DNA from: [Phialemoniopsis] sp. UDSM-2020
Lineage: Eukaryota; Ascomycota; Sordariomycetes; Thyridiales; Thyridiaceae
Reading direction: 5' to 3'
Length of the DNA stretch: 64,000 nt
NCBI GenBank assembly: GCA_018873225.1
Contig: JAEILZ010000001.1
Span: 744,001 to 808,000 of the forward strand
Both the position numbers and the translations under genes were made by a program. Positions 1 to 10,604 of this stretch are shown piece after piece. Below the pieces are notes generated by a model. It was not told where the DNA came from and did no database searches. It saw nothing but the letters and a program-made list of their open reading frames with translations. Position 1 is the first letter of the stretch. Every line of letters begins with the position of its first letter.

Positions 1-1442
1 GCTGAAGAAAAAGCAGCCCGGTTCACGTGGTTTTCAGAAGCAAAATGCAGATTCAAGAGAGATGCATGGTGAGATAAGGAAATCCTGGACCCAATTCCGT
101 GCCACGGGACCACAGGCCAAGGGGGCAGCGAGACGGGCCCTGCCAGCGTGGCAAATAGAGTCCATGGGTTGGTGTGCATCCCGCGCTTGGCACTGCATGC
201 TGTGCAGTGCGTGCAGCACACAGCAAGCAAACAAGGAGGCAGCCCAGCAGCAGCCAGAAGCCAGCATTTTGGGTCAGCCCAGGAATCCGATTCTGTGGAG
301 TGGTGGTGCTAAATGCGTGTGGTGAGAGGGTTATTTGGCAAAAAAAGGGGGGTGATGACCACGAGAGGGGTGAGCCAAGAGAGAGCCAAGAGGAAGCCAA
401 GCCTGTATTTGGCAATATCATACAGCGCTTGGAAGGGGGAAAAAACTTTGTCCAGCAAGAAGGATGATACTAAGTTGCCATTTAGAGCTAATACTGGTAG
501 ACATTAATGAAAAGGGGAAAAGGAGAGTATTGAGACAAAGGATTACGTTGGATCGGTGCTCGACATTGCCGTGTGTCCGTCCGTTGGCTGCGTTTTCGAG
601 ACACTACGGTCCAGCACTGCAGCTTGATCTTAGCACCAGTCTCAGCCCCTGTGCAGGGTGTGATTCCTGACGCAACAGGCCCATAAAAGCCATCATTCAA
701 GCGACAGACGTTGCCCAAAGGGGACCTAGCGCTTCGTCAAGACTAGCAAACGTTGTGGCAGGTTTTGCAGCAGCGTAAAATTGGAAGAACCCACACTGCA
801 GCGCGCGCAGCCTAGGGAACCTAAAGAAACCCACCCAGGCCACGTCTTGGCGTCTCGGGGTGGCTGAGCGGGCGCACCGAACTTGGGACTGGGGGAGTGC
901 GTGCGCGTCACTCTCATTCGATTGATTTCAGTCTGTGTGTGGTAGTGCGCCCGACCGAAACAAAGGGTCATGAGCGAGTGAGCGAGTGAGCGAGTGAGCG
1001 AGGCGAGAAATGGATGATGGATTGATTGAGAGAGTAAATAGTGAGATGGGACGGAGAGAGGGGCCACCCACAAGTACCCGTTCCCAGCACCTCCATACCC
1101 ATACAAGTAGCAAAAACGGTCCCACCGCATCCCAGATTTCATTAAAACGCGTTTTTGCTGCAAGGGGTGCGACCATTCAAACTTTTGGATCTTCCCTCCT
1201 GTCCCCTGAACCTGAAAGAAAGAGATACGAACTAATTAATGTCACTACTGTCGCTGTCAATGTCAATGTCACGCACACACGACCGCTGCTAAAACCAAAC
1301 CCCCCGTTTTACCCCATACCTACCTACTCAACCACCAAAGAAAAAACACAACAACGACAAAGCACACCTACGACACACGACAGGGCGACACATATCCCGA
1401 TCTTCGGTTCTTTTTACGCCCGTCTATGGCTGTTTGTTGGAC
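1..1442. other. Gene-free left edge and upstream region of the Sur1-like gene
   Basis: I see no credible coding region here. Open frames on both strands are short and lack family motifs, signal peptides or splice-linked continuations. The last few hundred bases before position 1443 are C/A-rich (many acc, aac and cac runs), as is common in leaders and promoters of filamentous ascomycetes, so this is probably the promoter and 5' leader of the glycosyltransferase. The stretch holds one short tandem repeat, at 972-1002. Confidence 0.6.
972..1002. repeat. Short 8-bp tandem repeat (about 3.9 copies)
   Basis: The unit gagcgagt is repeated head to tail with no mismatch, the last copy lacking its final base. 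It lies about 440 bp upstream of the Sur1-like start codon. It is a plain microsatellite-like tract; a regulatory role is not shown. Confidence 0.85.
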
Positions 1443-2699
1443 ATGCGGACCATCTGGCGCTCAATAAGCCAGCTGGCCTCGGGGAGCTCGAGTCGGCGGA
1501 GTAGCAGCAGCAGTAGCAGCAGCGGCGGCGCCCTGGCGTTGCCCTACGATGAAGAACGGCTAAGCAGCCCGACCCGGCGCCTCAGGGCGCCACGGCTGAA
1601 AAAGGTCACGGCCTGGCTGCTCGTCATCGACCTCACCATCATCCTCTTCCTCTTCTGGCTCGTCCAGCCCCTCATCGTCCTGCTGCGCCGGAACGAGGAG
1701 CTCTTCGGCGCGCGCGTCGTCCTCACAAACGACACCCTCCCCTACCCCAGCATACCCAAGGACGACGACGGCCAGCAGCGCAGGATCCCGCGCATCCTGC
1801 ACCAGACGACGGCCACCGACGAGATCCCCGAGAAATGGGTCAAGTCGCAGCAGAGCTGCAAGGACACCTACCGCGACTTTGAGTACAAGGTATGTTTTTA
1901 TCGTTGGCTCACCTGATTGACGATGCGCTAGAGCCTCCGCGCGGCGCAATCGTTGGAGAGAGGAGAAAAACAAAGGAATCAATACTGACCACTGCTTCCA
2001 CACCAGCTCTGGACCGACGAGCGGGCCCGCGATTTCCTCGCCCTCGAGTACCCCTGGTTCCTCGACACCTGGGACGCCTACGATTTCCCCATCCAGCGCG
2101 CCGACTCGATCCGCTACTTCGTCCTGCACCACTACGGCGGCATCTACCTCGACATGGACACCGTCTGTCACAAGCCCTTCCCCCTGCACCAGATCGACTC
2201 GGGCTCCATGGAGCACCGCGCCCTCTTCGAGTCGACCCTGCCGACCGGCATCACAAACGACTTTATGATCACCACGGCGCGCCACCCTGCCTTTGCCGGC
2301 GCCATCGCCAAGCTGCCCCTCTTCTACAGCTTCACCCGCCTCTGGGCCCGCATCGAGCCCTACGCCGCCATCATGCTGTCCTCGGGACCGCTCTTCATCA
2401 CGCTCGTGGTCAAGGACTACCTCCTCGAGCTGCCGTCCCTGCCCTCGGCGACGGTCGGCGTCATCGCCTCGGCGCGCCTGCACCCGTACATCACCGACCT
2501 CGAGAGCAGCACCTGGCACCGGCAGGACACGAAGGTGCTCATGTGGCTCGGCGACCGGCCCTGGTCGTGGTTCCTCATGGGCGCCGTGGGCGTCGTCATC
2601 GGCGCCTACCTCGTCAACTACGTCCTGCTCGCGTGCTTCAAGACGGTGCGCAAGGTGCCCGCTGTCGCGTACGGGTCCAAGCTGGCCAAGCTGATATAG
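1443..2699 (+). CDS. Sur1/Csg1-like DXD glycosyltransferase (putative mannosyl-inositol-phosphoceramide synthase catalytic subunit)
   Basis: Probably transfers mannose from GDP-mannose to inositol phosphoceramide in the Golgi membrane, making MIPC. The exons are 1443-1889 and 2007-2699, joined in phase 0, giving 379 aa; the intron has a GTATGT donor and CCAG acceptor. Visible features are a Ser-rich cytosolic N-terminus, a membrane segment near residues 57-80, the family opening motif IPRILHQT, the segment RADSIRYFVLHHYGGIYLD leading into the DXD metal/sugar-nucleotide motif (D198-M-D200), and a second membrane segment near the C-terminus. Two membrane spans around a Gly_transf_sug (DXD) domain is the Sur1/Csg1 layout; Och1-type enzymes have one span. 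The start is the first ATG in frame; the frame opens slightly earlier at TTG codons only. The family assignment is firm, but the exact acceptor lipid is inferred. Confidence 0.9.
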
Positions 2700-4194
2700 C
2701 ACCACATGTTCGGGGGGATCTTAGATGGAAAGCGTTGTTTATAATGACTGATGTGTCTGCTTCTTCTTCCGGGCACCGATATGTGTTGGGATAAACGAAC
2801 ATGTAGAATGAGGGGGGGCAGGGGGGTCCGTTTCTCCGGTTCGCTCTCCTAGATTCTTTCAAAGCCCGTTAATTCCGACCACTTTTTTTCTCTTTGAATG
2901 AGTTCTTTGGGACGACGTACCTTTGCACGGCACCTCTTGATGATTACTCGGTGATGACGTGAGATGTGAGATCAACTAAAGATCTGTCGTGTCCTGCGAG
3001 TTTCTTTGTCCTACCTGACTGACTTACACCATCCCGTCTGCTTCCCTTCTAGCAGCTAGCCAGCCGTCCTTGCCGCTCATTCAGCTGCGACACGGCACGG
3101 GGACACGCGAGATCGTGGCTGTCGGATTCTGTCATGCAGCCCGTGGCTGCAGCTCTGAGACATGGCGTTCGGTGAAGGACAAATCGCAGGTCTGAACTGA
3201 GTGGTCAGAAGCATATGGTGAAAGGGAGTCGACGCAAGACAAAACTTGACGACCTGATGGGATTTCAGATAGAGCGTGGGAAGAAATCGTCAATCAGATC
3301 AGTATTGGGCAAGGAATATTGATGATTTTAAAGGTGTAGCAACGACGAGGAGGGCACATCCGGACATCCGGGCGGAGCAAGGACACCTGAATCATCATCA
3401 TCTCGCAACTCGCAACGTACTTTCCTAATTCGGTAGCAAGACGAAGAAGGACCAGCACAGTACATCTAAAATGCGTAAATCATGAAACGAAATCTAGAGA
3501 CCAAACCCATAGAGCAAGTCAAGAGGTGCAAATAGTCCTAACTCAAATCGATTTCGCACGGAAGTCGCAGGCTATCGAATGCTTCAAAGAGGATTATCCC
3601 ACCACCTAGACTCCTACAGATCACCATTTTGCAACCGTTGGCTAATTCTCTTGACGTCGTACGTAGGCAACTAAATACCTCCGAGACCTCACCGCAGCAG
3701 GACATAGATCACAGGCCGAGAGACGATGTCGGTGAGTGCACCAAATGGATGTCGGCAACCGCGTTACTGCCGACCAACCGATCAACTCCGGGAGGGGTCA
3801 CAACCCTCGGAGATCTTCTAACAATAGACGATCAACATTCCGAGTCTGTTACCGATGTCTAAGGAATCAAGGCAAGCCAGGTTCTTTAGAAGAGCACACA
3901 TCACACAACATCACGAGCTGCAACGGTGCAAGCCTATCAGGACCGGTGTCGAACCCTCGTGGGTAGTGAGCACGCGGAGCACGAACAAGCAGAGATATTT
4001 TCTTTGTATAGACTTGCATCATATACTATTAATGAGAATTTTGCGTCGAGCACCTAGGCTGTTGCAAGTTTTGCATGTATAGCAGCATGTTTGGCATCTC
4101 AATGCCTTTGTGAGATGCCATCTCTTGCATCAGCCAGCGCATCGAAGCGCATGTTGTTAGGTACCGAACGCTTTCCAAGATTTGACAAGTAAAG
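2700..4194. other. Intergenic region without recognisable genes
   Basis: About 1.5 kb between the Sur1-like gene and the small secreted protein gene. The first part is presumably the 3' UTR and terminator of the former. No open frame shows domain motifs, and I could not assemble a tRNA cloverleaf. Base composition is less GC-rich than the neighbouring exon. Confidence 0.6.
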
Positions 4195-4777
4195 ATGTTG
4201 TACTCCAACGTCGCCCTCGTGCTCGCAACTGCCATCTCGGGCGTGACTGCCACACCCACCCCCGTGGTAGAAGGCATACACACTTCCTGCATCGCTTCTC
4301 AATCTCGCTGCAGCAACAGCTAACACCCATCTCTTTACTCTCACAGAGCGAGCCCCCAAGTGCACCATCGGCGTCACCCACCGCGCGACGAAGCAGACCC
4401 GGCAGACGCGCTACCGCACCGAGTTCCGCGCCACGGGCACCGACCCGGCGCACTTTTGCCACTACCTGTACAAGCGGGTCGGCAAGCTCGACGATCTGCT
4501 CAACATCGCCAACGTCCAGTGCTACTTTGAGCGCTATTCAGGGAAGCGGCAGGATTTGTACCTTGTCGACTACAGCGCGACGACGACACCAGACGTGTGG
4601 GAAGATTACCTCGCGACAAAGAATGGGGCGCTGATGGACTGGCACGCCGCGGTCAAGGAGCACGAGAAAAAGGACTGTCATGTAGAGCCGGCGTGGAAGT
4701 CGGATAAGAGCCCCATGGGCAAGAAGATTGAGCACAAGGCGCTTGCGGGGAAGAAGGATCCGTATGGGAAGAAGTGA
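4195..4777 (+). CDS. Small secreted protein with four cysteines and Lys-rich tail, function unknown
   Basis: Exon 1 encodes a clear signal peptide (MLYSNVALVLATAISGVTA, residues 1-19). One intron of about 80 bp follows: a donor near 4264 or 4267, a CTAAC branch site at about 4320 and an acceptor ending at 4348, which keeps phase 0. Exon 2 is 4349-4777. The predicted precursor is about 165 aa. The mature part has four cysteines (in KCTI, FCHY, QCYF and DCHV) that could form two disulfides, and a C-terminal third rich in Lys with repeated Pro-Met/Tyr-Gly-Lys-Lys elements. I recognise no family. Its position beside two KP4-like secreted proteins suggests a locus for secreted interaction proteins, which is inference. 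The donor choice is the least certain point. Confidence 0.72.
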
Positions 4778-5034
4778 GAGGAACGGGATCACTACGCTGT
4801 CGTTTACAATTGGCCCTCTGCTGCTTTACAGGGACTGAGAGGGATGGTTTCCGGATGGCATGTGAGGATGGAAAGATAGAATGTATTGTCTGGCATCTAC
4901 ACGAGCCTCTATACTGTGTCTAGCATCCTATTTATCCAGCTCTATATCTGGCGCCGAGTTACGCAGGAGGGTCGAAGACCATTGGCCCGGCCCGATCGAG
5001 ATCTGCTCTGAGCAAGAAGAAGTATGCCGGCCAT

Positions 5035-5535
5035 CTAGCACAGCCTGGCCTCATCCTGGCTGCAAGAGCTGTCGACATAGTTGAACGTGAGCTCGCCATT
5101 GTCGACATTGTTGTCGCTGGGATAGAAATAAGGCACCGAGCCGCAAGTTCCACAGCTGTCATCACATTTCCTATCAGCACCGTTCACTACTTGCAATTTC
5201 TAGGAGTTAACATACCCATGCTCCGGGATAAAGTGCGCAAGGCCCTTGATGTTGCGCCCCGGCGCGCCGCCCGTGTTCTGGAGGAAGGCGCAGAAACCAC
5301 CCTTGCCCGTGATGGGCGCGCCCGTGCCGACGCAGGCGACGTGCTCGCCGTTGTTGTACCAGCGGTTCTCGTCGATGCCCGAGATGGCGTGCGTCAGCTG
5401 CGCGGCGATCTGGCTGTTGCCGAACGTGTTGCAGTTGGCCGAGCCGCGGCAGTTGATGCCCAGGGCCGAGACGGCGGAGAGCGCCAGGGAGAGGGCGGCC
5501 AGAAGGAGGGCCTGGATGGAGGTTGAGGCGTACAT
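5035..5535 (-). CDS. KP4 killer-toxin-family secreted protein (copy 1, single intron)
   Basis: A member of the KP4-like family, secreted Cys-rich proteins related to the killer toxin encoded by an Ustilago maydis totivirus; the family is known to act on calcium uptake of target cells. Exons on the minus strand are 5535-5216 and 5155-5035, giving 146 aa; the intron (5215-5156) has a GTATGT donor. Residues 1-25 are a hydrophobic signal peptide ending SAVSA-L. The mature part starts with the family hallmark GINCRGS, then HAISGIDENRWY and GGFCAFLQNTGGAPG, and contains eight cysteines. It lies head to head with the second copy, about 1 kb apart. Unlike that copy it lacks the introns at the first and third positions. 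The reading frame is intact. Whether it is antifungal, plant-active or developmental cannot be told from sequence. Confidence 0.93.
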
Positions 5536-5663
5536 TCTTGTTGACTTATGTTTGAGTGTTACTAGGAAGCTGATAGGAGCTCTGTGGTTTGAGTTGTACG
5601 TAAACGTGATGAGACTGTTGAGGGTTTGGATCTGTGGCAGGAGTTCTAGTTGGGCCTCTTGTG

Positions 5664-5669
5664 TTTATA
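5664..5669 (-). promoter_or_regulatory. TATA box of the KP4-like copy 1 gene
   Basis: TATAAA read on the minus strand, about 130 bp upstream of the start codon at 5535, a usual distance for a fungal TATA box with a short leader. Confidence 0.6.
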
Positions 5670-6464
5670 TGCTCAGCTGGGAGGCGCTGTTCCACACGTT
5701 CGGATGGTTCCTGAGGGGAGCCAATTGCTTCAACCACCTGAGCCTTGACATCACCCATCGTCAGTCACGGACCAGCGTGACAGGCCAAACAATGATCTAC
5801 GCAGATGCCTTCCTTCTGGAGACTGGTGCAGTCAGTGCTCAAGAGCCTATCAATGCTTGAATCTTGATTTTCCAAGTCCAAGACATGCATCACGAGAATG
5901 AGCCTGACTGAGCACCCTGGCGACTGCGGTCCTTGACCGAGGCGGAAATAGTGACCGAAGGCTGAGCTTCTCACCGATATTCCCGTCAATTACTGATCAT
6001 GAGCCTAGCATGTCCGAAGATCAACTCCATCTTAAGTTTCAGAGTCAACATAAGACAACTTCGTCCGACGATCAATGCCGTTTTCTGATTCGCGATCAGT
6101 AAGGGAGGCGGGCCGCAATGCATCTGTGAAGTGAATACGGGCTTCATGAGCCGAGGAACCTCAGTCAGCGACACTTAGAGTTGACTTTCTTTCTCGTAAT
6201 TCTATCTTCCCATTGGTTGATGGAACGGTTGCACTGTGTTTGGGGTCTGCTTATGCTTATAAAGTCGGCCGCAGTAATAAGCACTAGCTCAGGCAGGCAC
6301 AGAGCCTTATCACCAGTCAGGCGTTGTCCGGAGTATGCTACTCCACTCTTCATGGTCTCACGGTTTCAATTATGACGTTCGAATTTATCGTGAAGAAGGA
6401 GTTTACGGACTCAACAACTTAACAGCGATGTGAACATTATGAAATATGAGTTTCAATGACCGGA

Positions 6465-6472
6465 TATATAAA
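6465..6472 (+). promoter_or_regulatory. TATA box of the KP4-like copy 2 gene
   Basis: TATATAAA about 90 bp upstream of the start codon at 6562. The leader between them is rich in AAC and CAC, and the start has the context CAAAATG, both typical of strongly expressed fungal secreted-protein genes. Confidence 0.7.
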
Positions 6473-6561
6473 GAGGTCACCTCTAGTTATAATCTTGTCT
6501 AACACGAACAACACATCAAACACACCCCAATCAATACACTTGACTCATTGCAAGATTCAAA

Positions 6562-7186
6562 ATGCAGCCAACCACCTTCAACGCCATTGTTCTCGCCCTC
6601 ACCGGTGCCTTCGGCGCCGCGGACGCCCTAGGCATCAACTGCCGTGGCTCGGCCAAATGCAGTGGCCTCTGGGGCCCAGACAACGTCGCCAACGACTTGA
6701 CTAACGCCATCAACGGTATTGATGAGAACCGCTGGTACCTGAACGGCGAGCAGATTGCTTGTGTTGGGAACCAGGCCGGTGAGTCTGATCCGTACCAGAA
6801 TCCAACATGTCCAAGTGACTAACGCTACTGGGTCAAGGGAATGGCGGTGGTTACTGCGCTTTCCTCCAAAACACCGGAGGAGCACCAGGACGCAACATCA
6901 AGGGCCTAGCTCACTTCATTCCGGAGCACGGGTAAGTCTATCGCAAGGGAGGTGGTTACCTAAAACCTCCTATGATCAATTGTCTCATTAATCGTGCGGT
7001 ATAGATGTAAGATGTGTGGAAGCGTTCCCTACTTCTACCCCTCTGACAACAACGTTGACAACGGAGAACTCACCTATAACTATGTTGACAGTAAGTTGTT
7101 ATACCTGCCTAGAATTCGTCATTCCGTAAAAGACTAATAATCTCGATGTAGACCCCTGCGTCCCGGCCGGTACGAAGCTCTGCTAA
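6562..7186 (+). CDS. KP4 killer-toxin-family secreted protein (copy 2, three introns)
   Basis: Paralogue of the minus-strand KP4-like gene about 1 kb away. Exons are 6562-6778, 6838-6931, 7005-7090 and 7152-7186, giving 143 aa; all introns are GT-AG with GTGAGT or GTAAGT donors. A signal peptide covers about residues 1-22, followed by the same hallmark GINCRGS and conserved blocks around NGIDENRWY, CAFLQNTGGAPG and VPYFYPSDNN. The mature part has eight cysteines in the same order as copy 1. The middle intron sits at the same codon and phase in both copies, while the other two occur only here, so introns were lost in copy 1 or gained in copy 2. The frame is intact. The role is probably secreted interference or communication; activity cannot be inferred. 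Confidence 0.94.
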
Positions 7187-10100
7187 GTGATGCATGTAAG
7201 AGGTCGATAACCTGCTACATCTTGGAGCGTTGCTTGAACAAAGTGGGAGATCGCACAACAAAGAATCTAGAGTACTCTATCATTTTATAAACCAGTCGAC
7301 TGAACACTTCGGTCGTCTGTTTTCACCATCAATGAACGTGCGGCCAGGTCACCTCTCCTGTATTCTCTCTCTCTCTCTTATGCCTAACACATACTGTTGT
7401 GATGAGATTCGTAATCACCAGAATTCTAATCACTCGGCTCAAAGGTGAATGATTTGCAATCACTCCGTACCGTGCCGTATTGATGGCTCAGTTCACTTGA
7501 GTAGACAAATAGAGAGCTGCAAGGGATACAGTGTGAGAGGTAGGCTATTCCCAAACATTGCGATGCGACTCGAAAATATCTTCATCTTATTATCCCCCAT
7601 TGCATAAGAATCCTCAGAGCAGGGCTGCCATGTATGCAGTGAAACGTTTCCAGATGATCGTGCTCAGACGTTCGAGGCGTGTATTTGCGGCCTCTGCGCA
7701 CCAGTCACACCTGCACCTTGATGACCAAGACCCATCCGAGATCGACACTTTCCTGCGAGGATCTGCGAGGAGAGGGCGCAACGTCTTGGTAGATAAGAAT
7801 GGAAGTTCATTTGATTCACTTATGCAGGAGAAGGATTGCGTTTCGGCATGCGTGGCAACAATACTGCAGGATTAAATGCACCAGAACTCGCATGCCACGT
7901 TCTCTCAATGCGATGCTCGCGGGGTCTGTGGGGAAAGCAAGGACCTCCCAAAAAGGGTAATTTCATGGCACTCGCATGAAGTGTGCTTCTGAGGACCCAG
8001 GTGGCTTTTCCAACGGCTCAGCTGGCTGGCTGGTCGTGCGACAGAGAAAAGAACCTTTGAAAACGAGGCGGGCGGCGCAAGCTCCACGTTCAGGGCTAGA
8101 CGCTAAAATTAAGGAATTGCTTAGCGCCTGGGAGGGCGTGGCATGGCATTGCCGACGCGCTAGCGGAGAGGATGGACCCCTAAAAATGGGTTCCACACTC
8201 ACCGCCTCACGCGATTATGATGGCACCCATCCGAGTCGACGCCGGGCCAAAGTCCGCTCGAGAACGAGTCAGAACCGGCGAATATTCCTCGGGAGACTGA
8301 TGCACCAACACCTGTCATGTCACCTCATTATTTCTTTGCATTCTGGTTGGCCCCTAATTCTTTATCACTGACAGGATGACGGGCGGGCAGGCGGAAATAA
8401 TTTCCAGGAGTGGCCGCTATCAGCGCCAACAGTGTCAGGCCTAATGCGCGATGCTGATTCGACATCGGGCCGCCGAGTGTCGGCCAGCGACTCGTTCAGG
8501 CTGGTCAGACAGACAGTCCAGCCGTTGAGCAGTCCAACGGGAAGCAATCCAGGACTGGTGTTCGTCAGCCTTGACGTGCTGTTCGTTCTTCAGAGGCCAC
8601 TGAAGCGTCCACGATAGCACCTGCACTTTGTAAACAGCGACTGGACAGCTGCATATTCGTTGATATGTCCTTGGCCGGGCCGAACTCAGGCGGGAGGCCT
8701 GGCTGCAGCAAGGGCAAGGTCGTCAATGCAGAAGTGTTGGCTATTTGGAGGGAGTGGAAAGGCAGCGAGATCTTGGGGGCAGAGCAGGTAGGACAGAAAC
8801 AAGGCGATGCGGGGTGGCATGCACGGTTCAGGAGTCGACATTCTTGGCCGGGGAACACATCCGTATCTGTATCAAAAATGTTGAATTGATTGTCATTCTG
8901 GCAGGGCGGCACCGGCGTGGGGACCAGTTCAACACCGTGTTCCCTGCTCGTATCTGCCACCATCTCCCAACGGTTCCATTCATTCAGTCAGTCAGTCAGA
9001 CAATCAATCATCAATCAGGACGGCTTACGAGTGCCGTTGATCCCCGGGCGACCTGACAAATACAGATAGGAGCTGTCAATCTGTCAGGCGATCCGGGCGT
9101 GCCTGGCGTCTGGAACCTCCTTTAGCGTCCCAATCTGGTAGCAGATCCTCCTGCCGGCCCCCAATTGTTCTGTCAACCTTTTCCAAGCGACAGCAAAAGA
9201 TGCATCTTTTCGGTGGCTTTTTGGGAGCACGGGATGGACCAGGCAGCGAGCAGAGTCCACCGCAGCATCCACAAGGAATGTCGTGATCGCTTCTTCCCCG
9301 TGCATAATGAGATGGACACTACATTCACACGTCCTCCTCGTCCTGCATGAGAGCGGCGGTGGAACCAAGAGACGGCCCACTTACTGTTAGTGCAATCGTG
9401 GTGGGGATAAGCCCTGAACAGGACACGACCCAGCACACATCGCTTCCAGCCCAGTGCTGCCGAGACTCCGTTTTCGCATGCCACATGGCCGGGAGCCTCG
9501 TGAGAACGTGGAACCCACTTGAGTCCACCAGAGAGGATTCCGGATCACGCTCCAGCAACCAGAGTCTTCTGTCTCTTCTCCACCCCCAGGCAATCATTCC
9601 AATCTAACACTGCTTACGGATTACGCGCGCCCCTCCCGGCCAGGGTCTGGCTCACTAGCAGAGCAATGAACATTCCCCCGGATTTGATTGGGGGCTCCTG
9701 CAACGGTCCATACGAGCGTGCGTGAATGCAGAGCAACTCGTGAATACGCCTCACCTGAACTCGTCGTGCCCCCCGGGGTCGTCGACCAAATGGGCCAATG
9801 CAAGCCCCCACAGGCAGGTATGCGACGACAAGTGGTGGCCTTGCCGCTTCGTGAGTCCTTGGCCTACCATCCATGCGTCTGGGGTACCGGGCCTGCTGGT
9901 TGGCCCTGTCGTGCGAACTGCGACGCCATCACTGGCGCCTGGATGAGGCTGCCGCCGGACGCCGACTCAAGCCCTCCGACGCGCGTGCCGCTGCGTTGAG
10001 CAATGGACCAGAACTCGGGAAGGGAGCGATGACAGGGGGCCTTACCCTGCCGGACAGGATGAAAAGGGCGGTGACTACTTATATCCGGCCCCTTGTCCTA

Positions 10101-10604
10101 GGAGAAGAACCCTTATCTAGAAGACAGAGAGATGAGCATGCGACCTGGTCCCGGTGCTACCGATCTAGACCACACTTGCCGCCACCGCCATTGGTGCCGA
10201 ACCACCCATCCACTTCGAAATCCCTAACGAGTCAAGTCGAGACCCTCCGGTCTTAGTGCGACCCCGGAGGACCCTGGATTTGCAGATCACCCACACTCGG
10301 ATCTGCTGGGTTGCGCACCACTCACCTGCTGGTGCCGATTTCGTCCCTGGTGCTACCTTTCCCATTTCAAGTCCGTTATCGCCCGCTTCACTCGCGACTC
10401 TCGTCCTTCCTCCGTTTCTGCCCATGTGATCCGTATACGTTTTCTTTTCCTCTTCAGTTTGATTCCGTAGGAGGGCCAGGAGCAGACGCAGAGAGCCCTC
10501 TGATTTGAGACATTGGGACACTCGTTTTGTCCAGTCGTTTACACCTTGCCCTTTTGCTTTCCACCCCGCCCTCACTTAGACGACACACCCACCAGATACA
10601 CACA
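7187..10604. other. 3.4-kb region without recognisable genes
   Basis: No frame longer than about 130 codons, none with a domain motif or signal peptide, and no splice-linked set I could justify. It holds a CT dinucleotide tract near 7362-7378 and small CAGT/CAAT repeats at 8985-9018. The last 500 bases before the calpain start are pyrimidine-rich (tcctct and ttttctttt runs), as in promoters and leaders of housekeeping genes, and may contain a 5'-UTR intron. Long non-coding transcripts cannot be excluded. Confidence 0.55.
8985..9018. repeat. Small CAGT / CAAT tetranucleotide tract
   Basis: Three perfect CAGT units followed by imperfect CAAT-type units (caatcaatcatcaatca). It is a simple-sequence repeat with no evident function. 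Confidence 0.7.

Larger units (their letters stand above)
5536..6561. promoter_or_regulatory. Divergent intergenic region between the two KP4-like genes
   Basis: About 1 kb with no convincing coding frame lies between two head-to-head start codons. Each side has a TATA element, at 5664-5669 for the minus-strand gene and 6465-6472 for the plus-strand gene. It therefore holds both promoters. With a gap of this size, shared regulation is possible but not required. Confidence 0.7.

Noticed and set aside
1560..2705. Long open frame of 381 codons on the minus strand opposite the Sur1-like gene
   Set aside because: It is a GC-rich antisense shadow: low-complexity, Gly/Val/Glu/Arg-rich and without motifs, while the plus strand has a full DXD glycosyltransferase with a fitting intron.
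3930..3975. T-loop-like string (ggtgtcgaaccctcg) suggesting a tRNA
   Set aside because: I could not pair an acceptor stem, D-arm or anticodon arm around it, and the T-loop itself is not canonical.
5035..7186. KP4-like genes as an integrated mycovirus copy
   Set aside because: Both have spliceosomal introns, own TATA boxes and signal peptides, and no viral capsid or polymerase genes lie nearby. They are ordinary nuclear family members.
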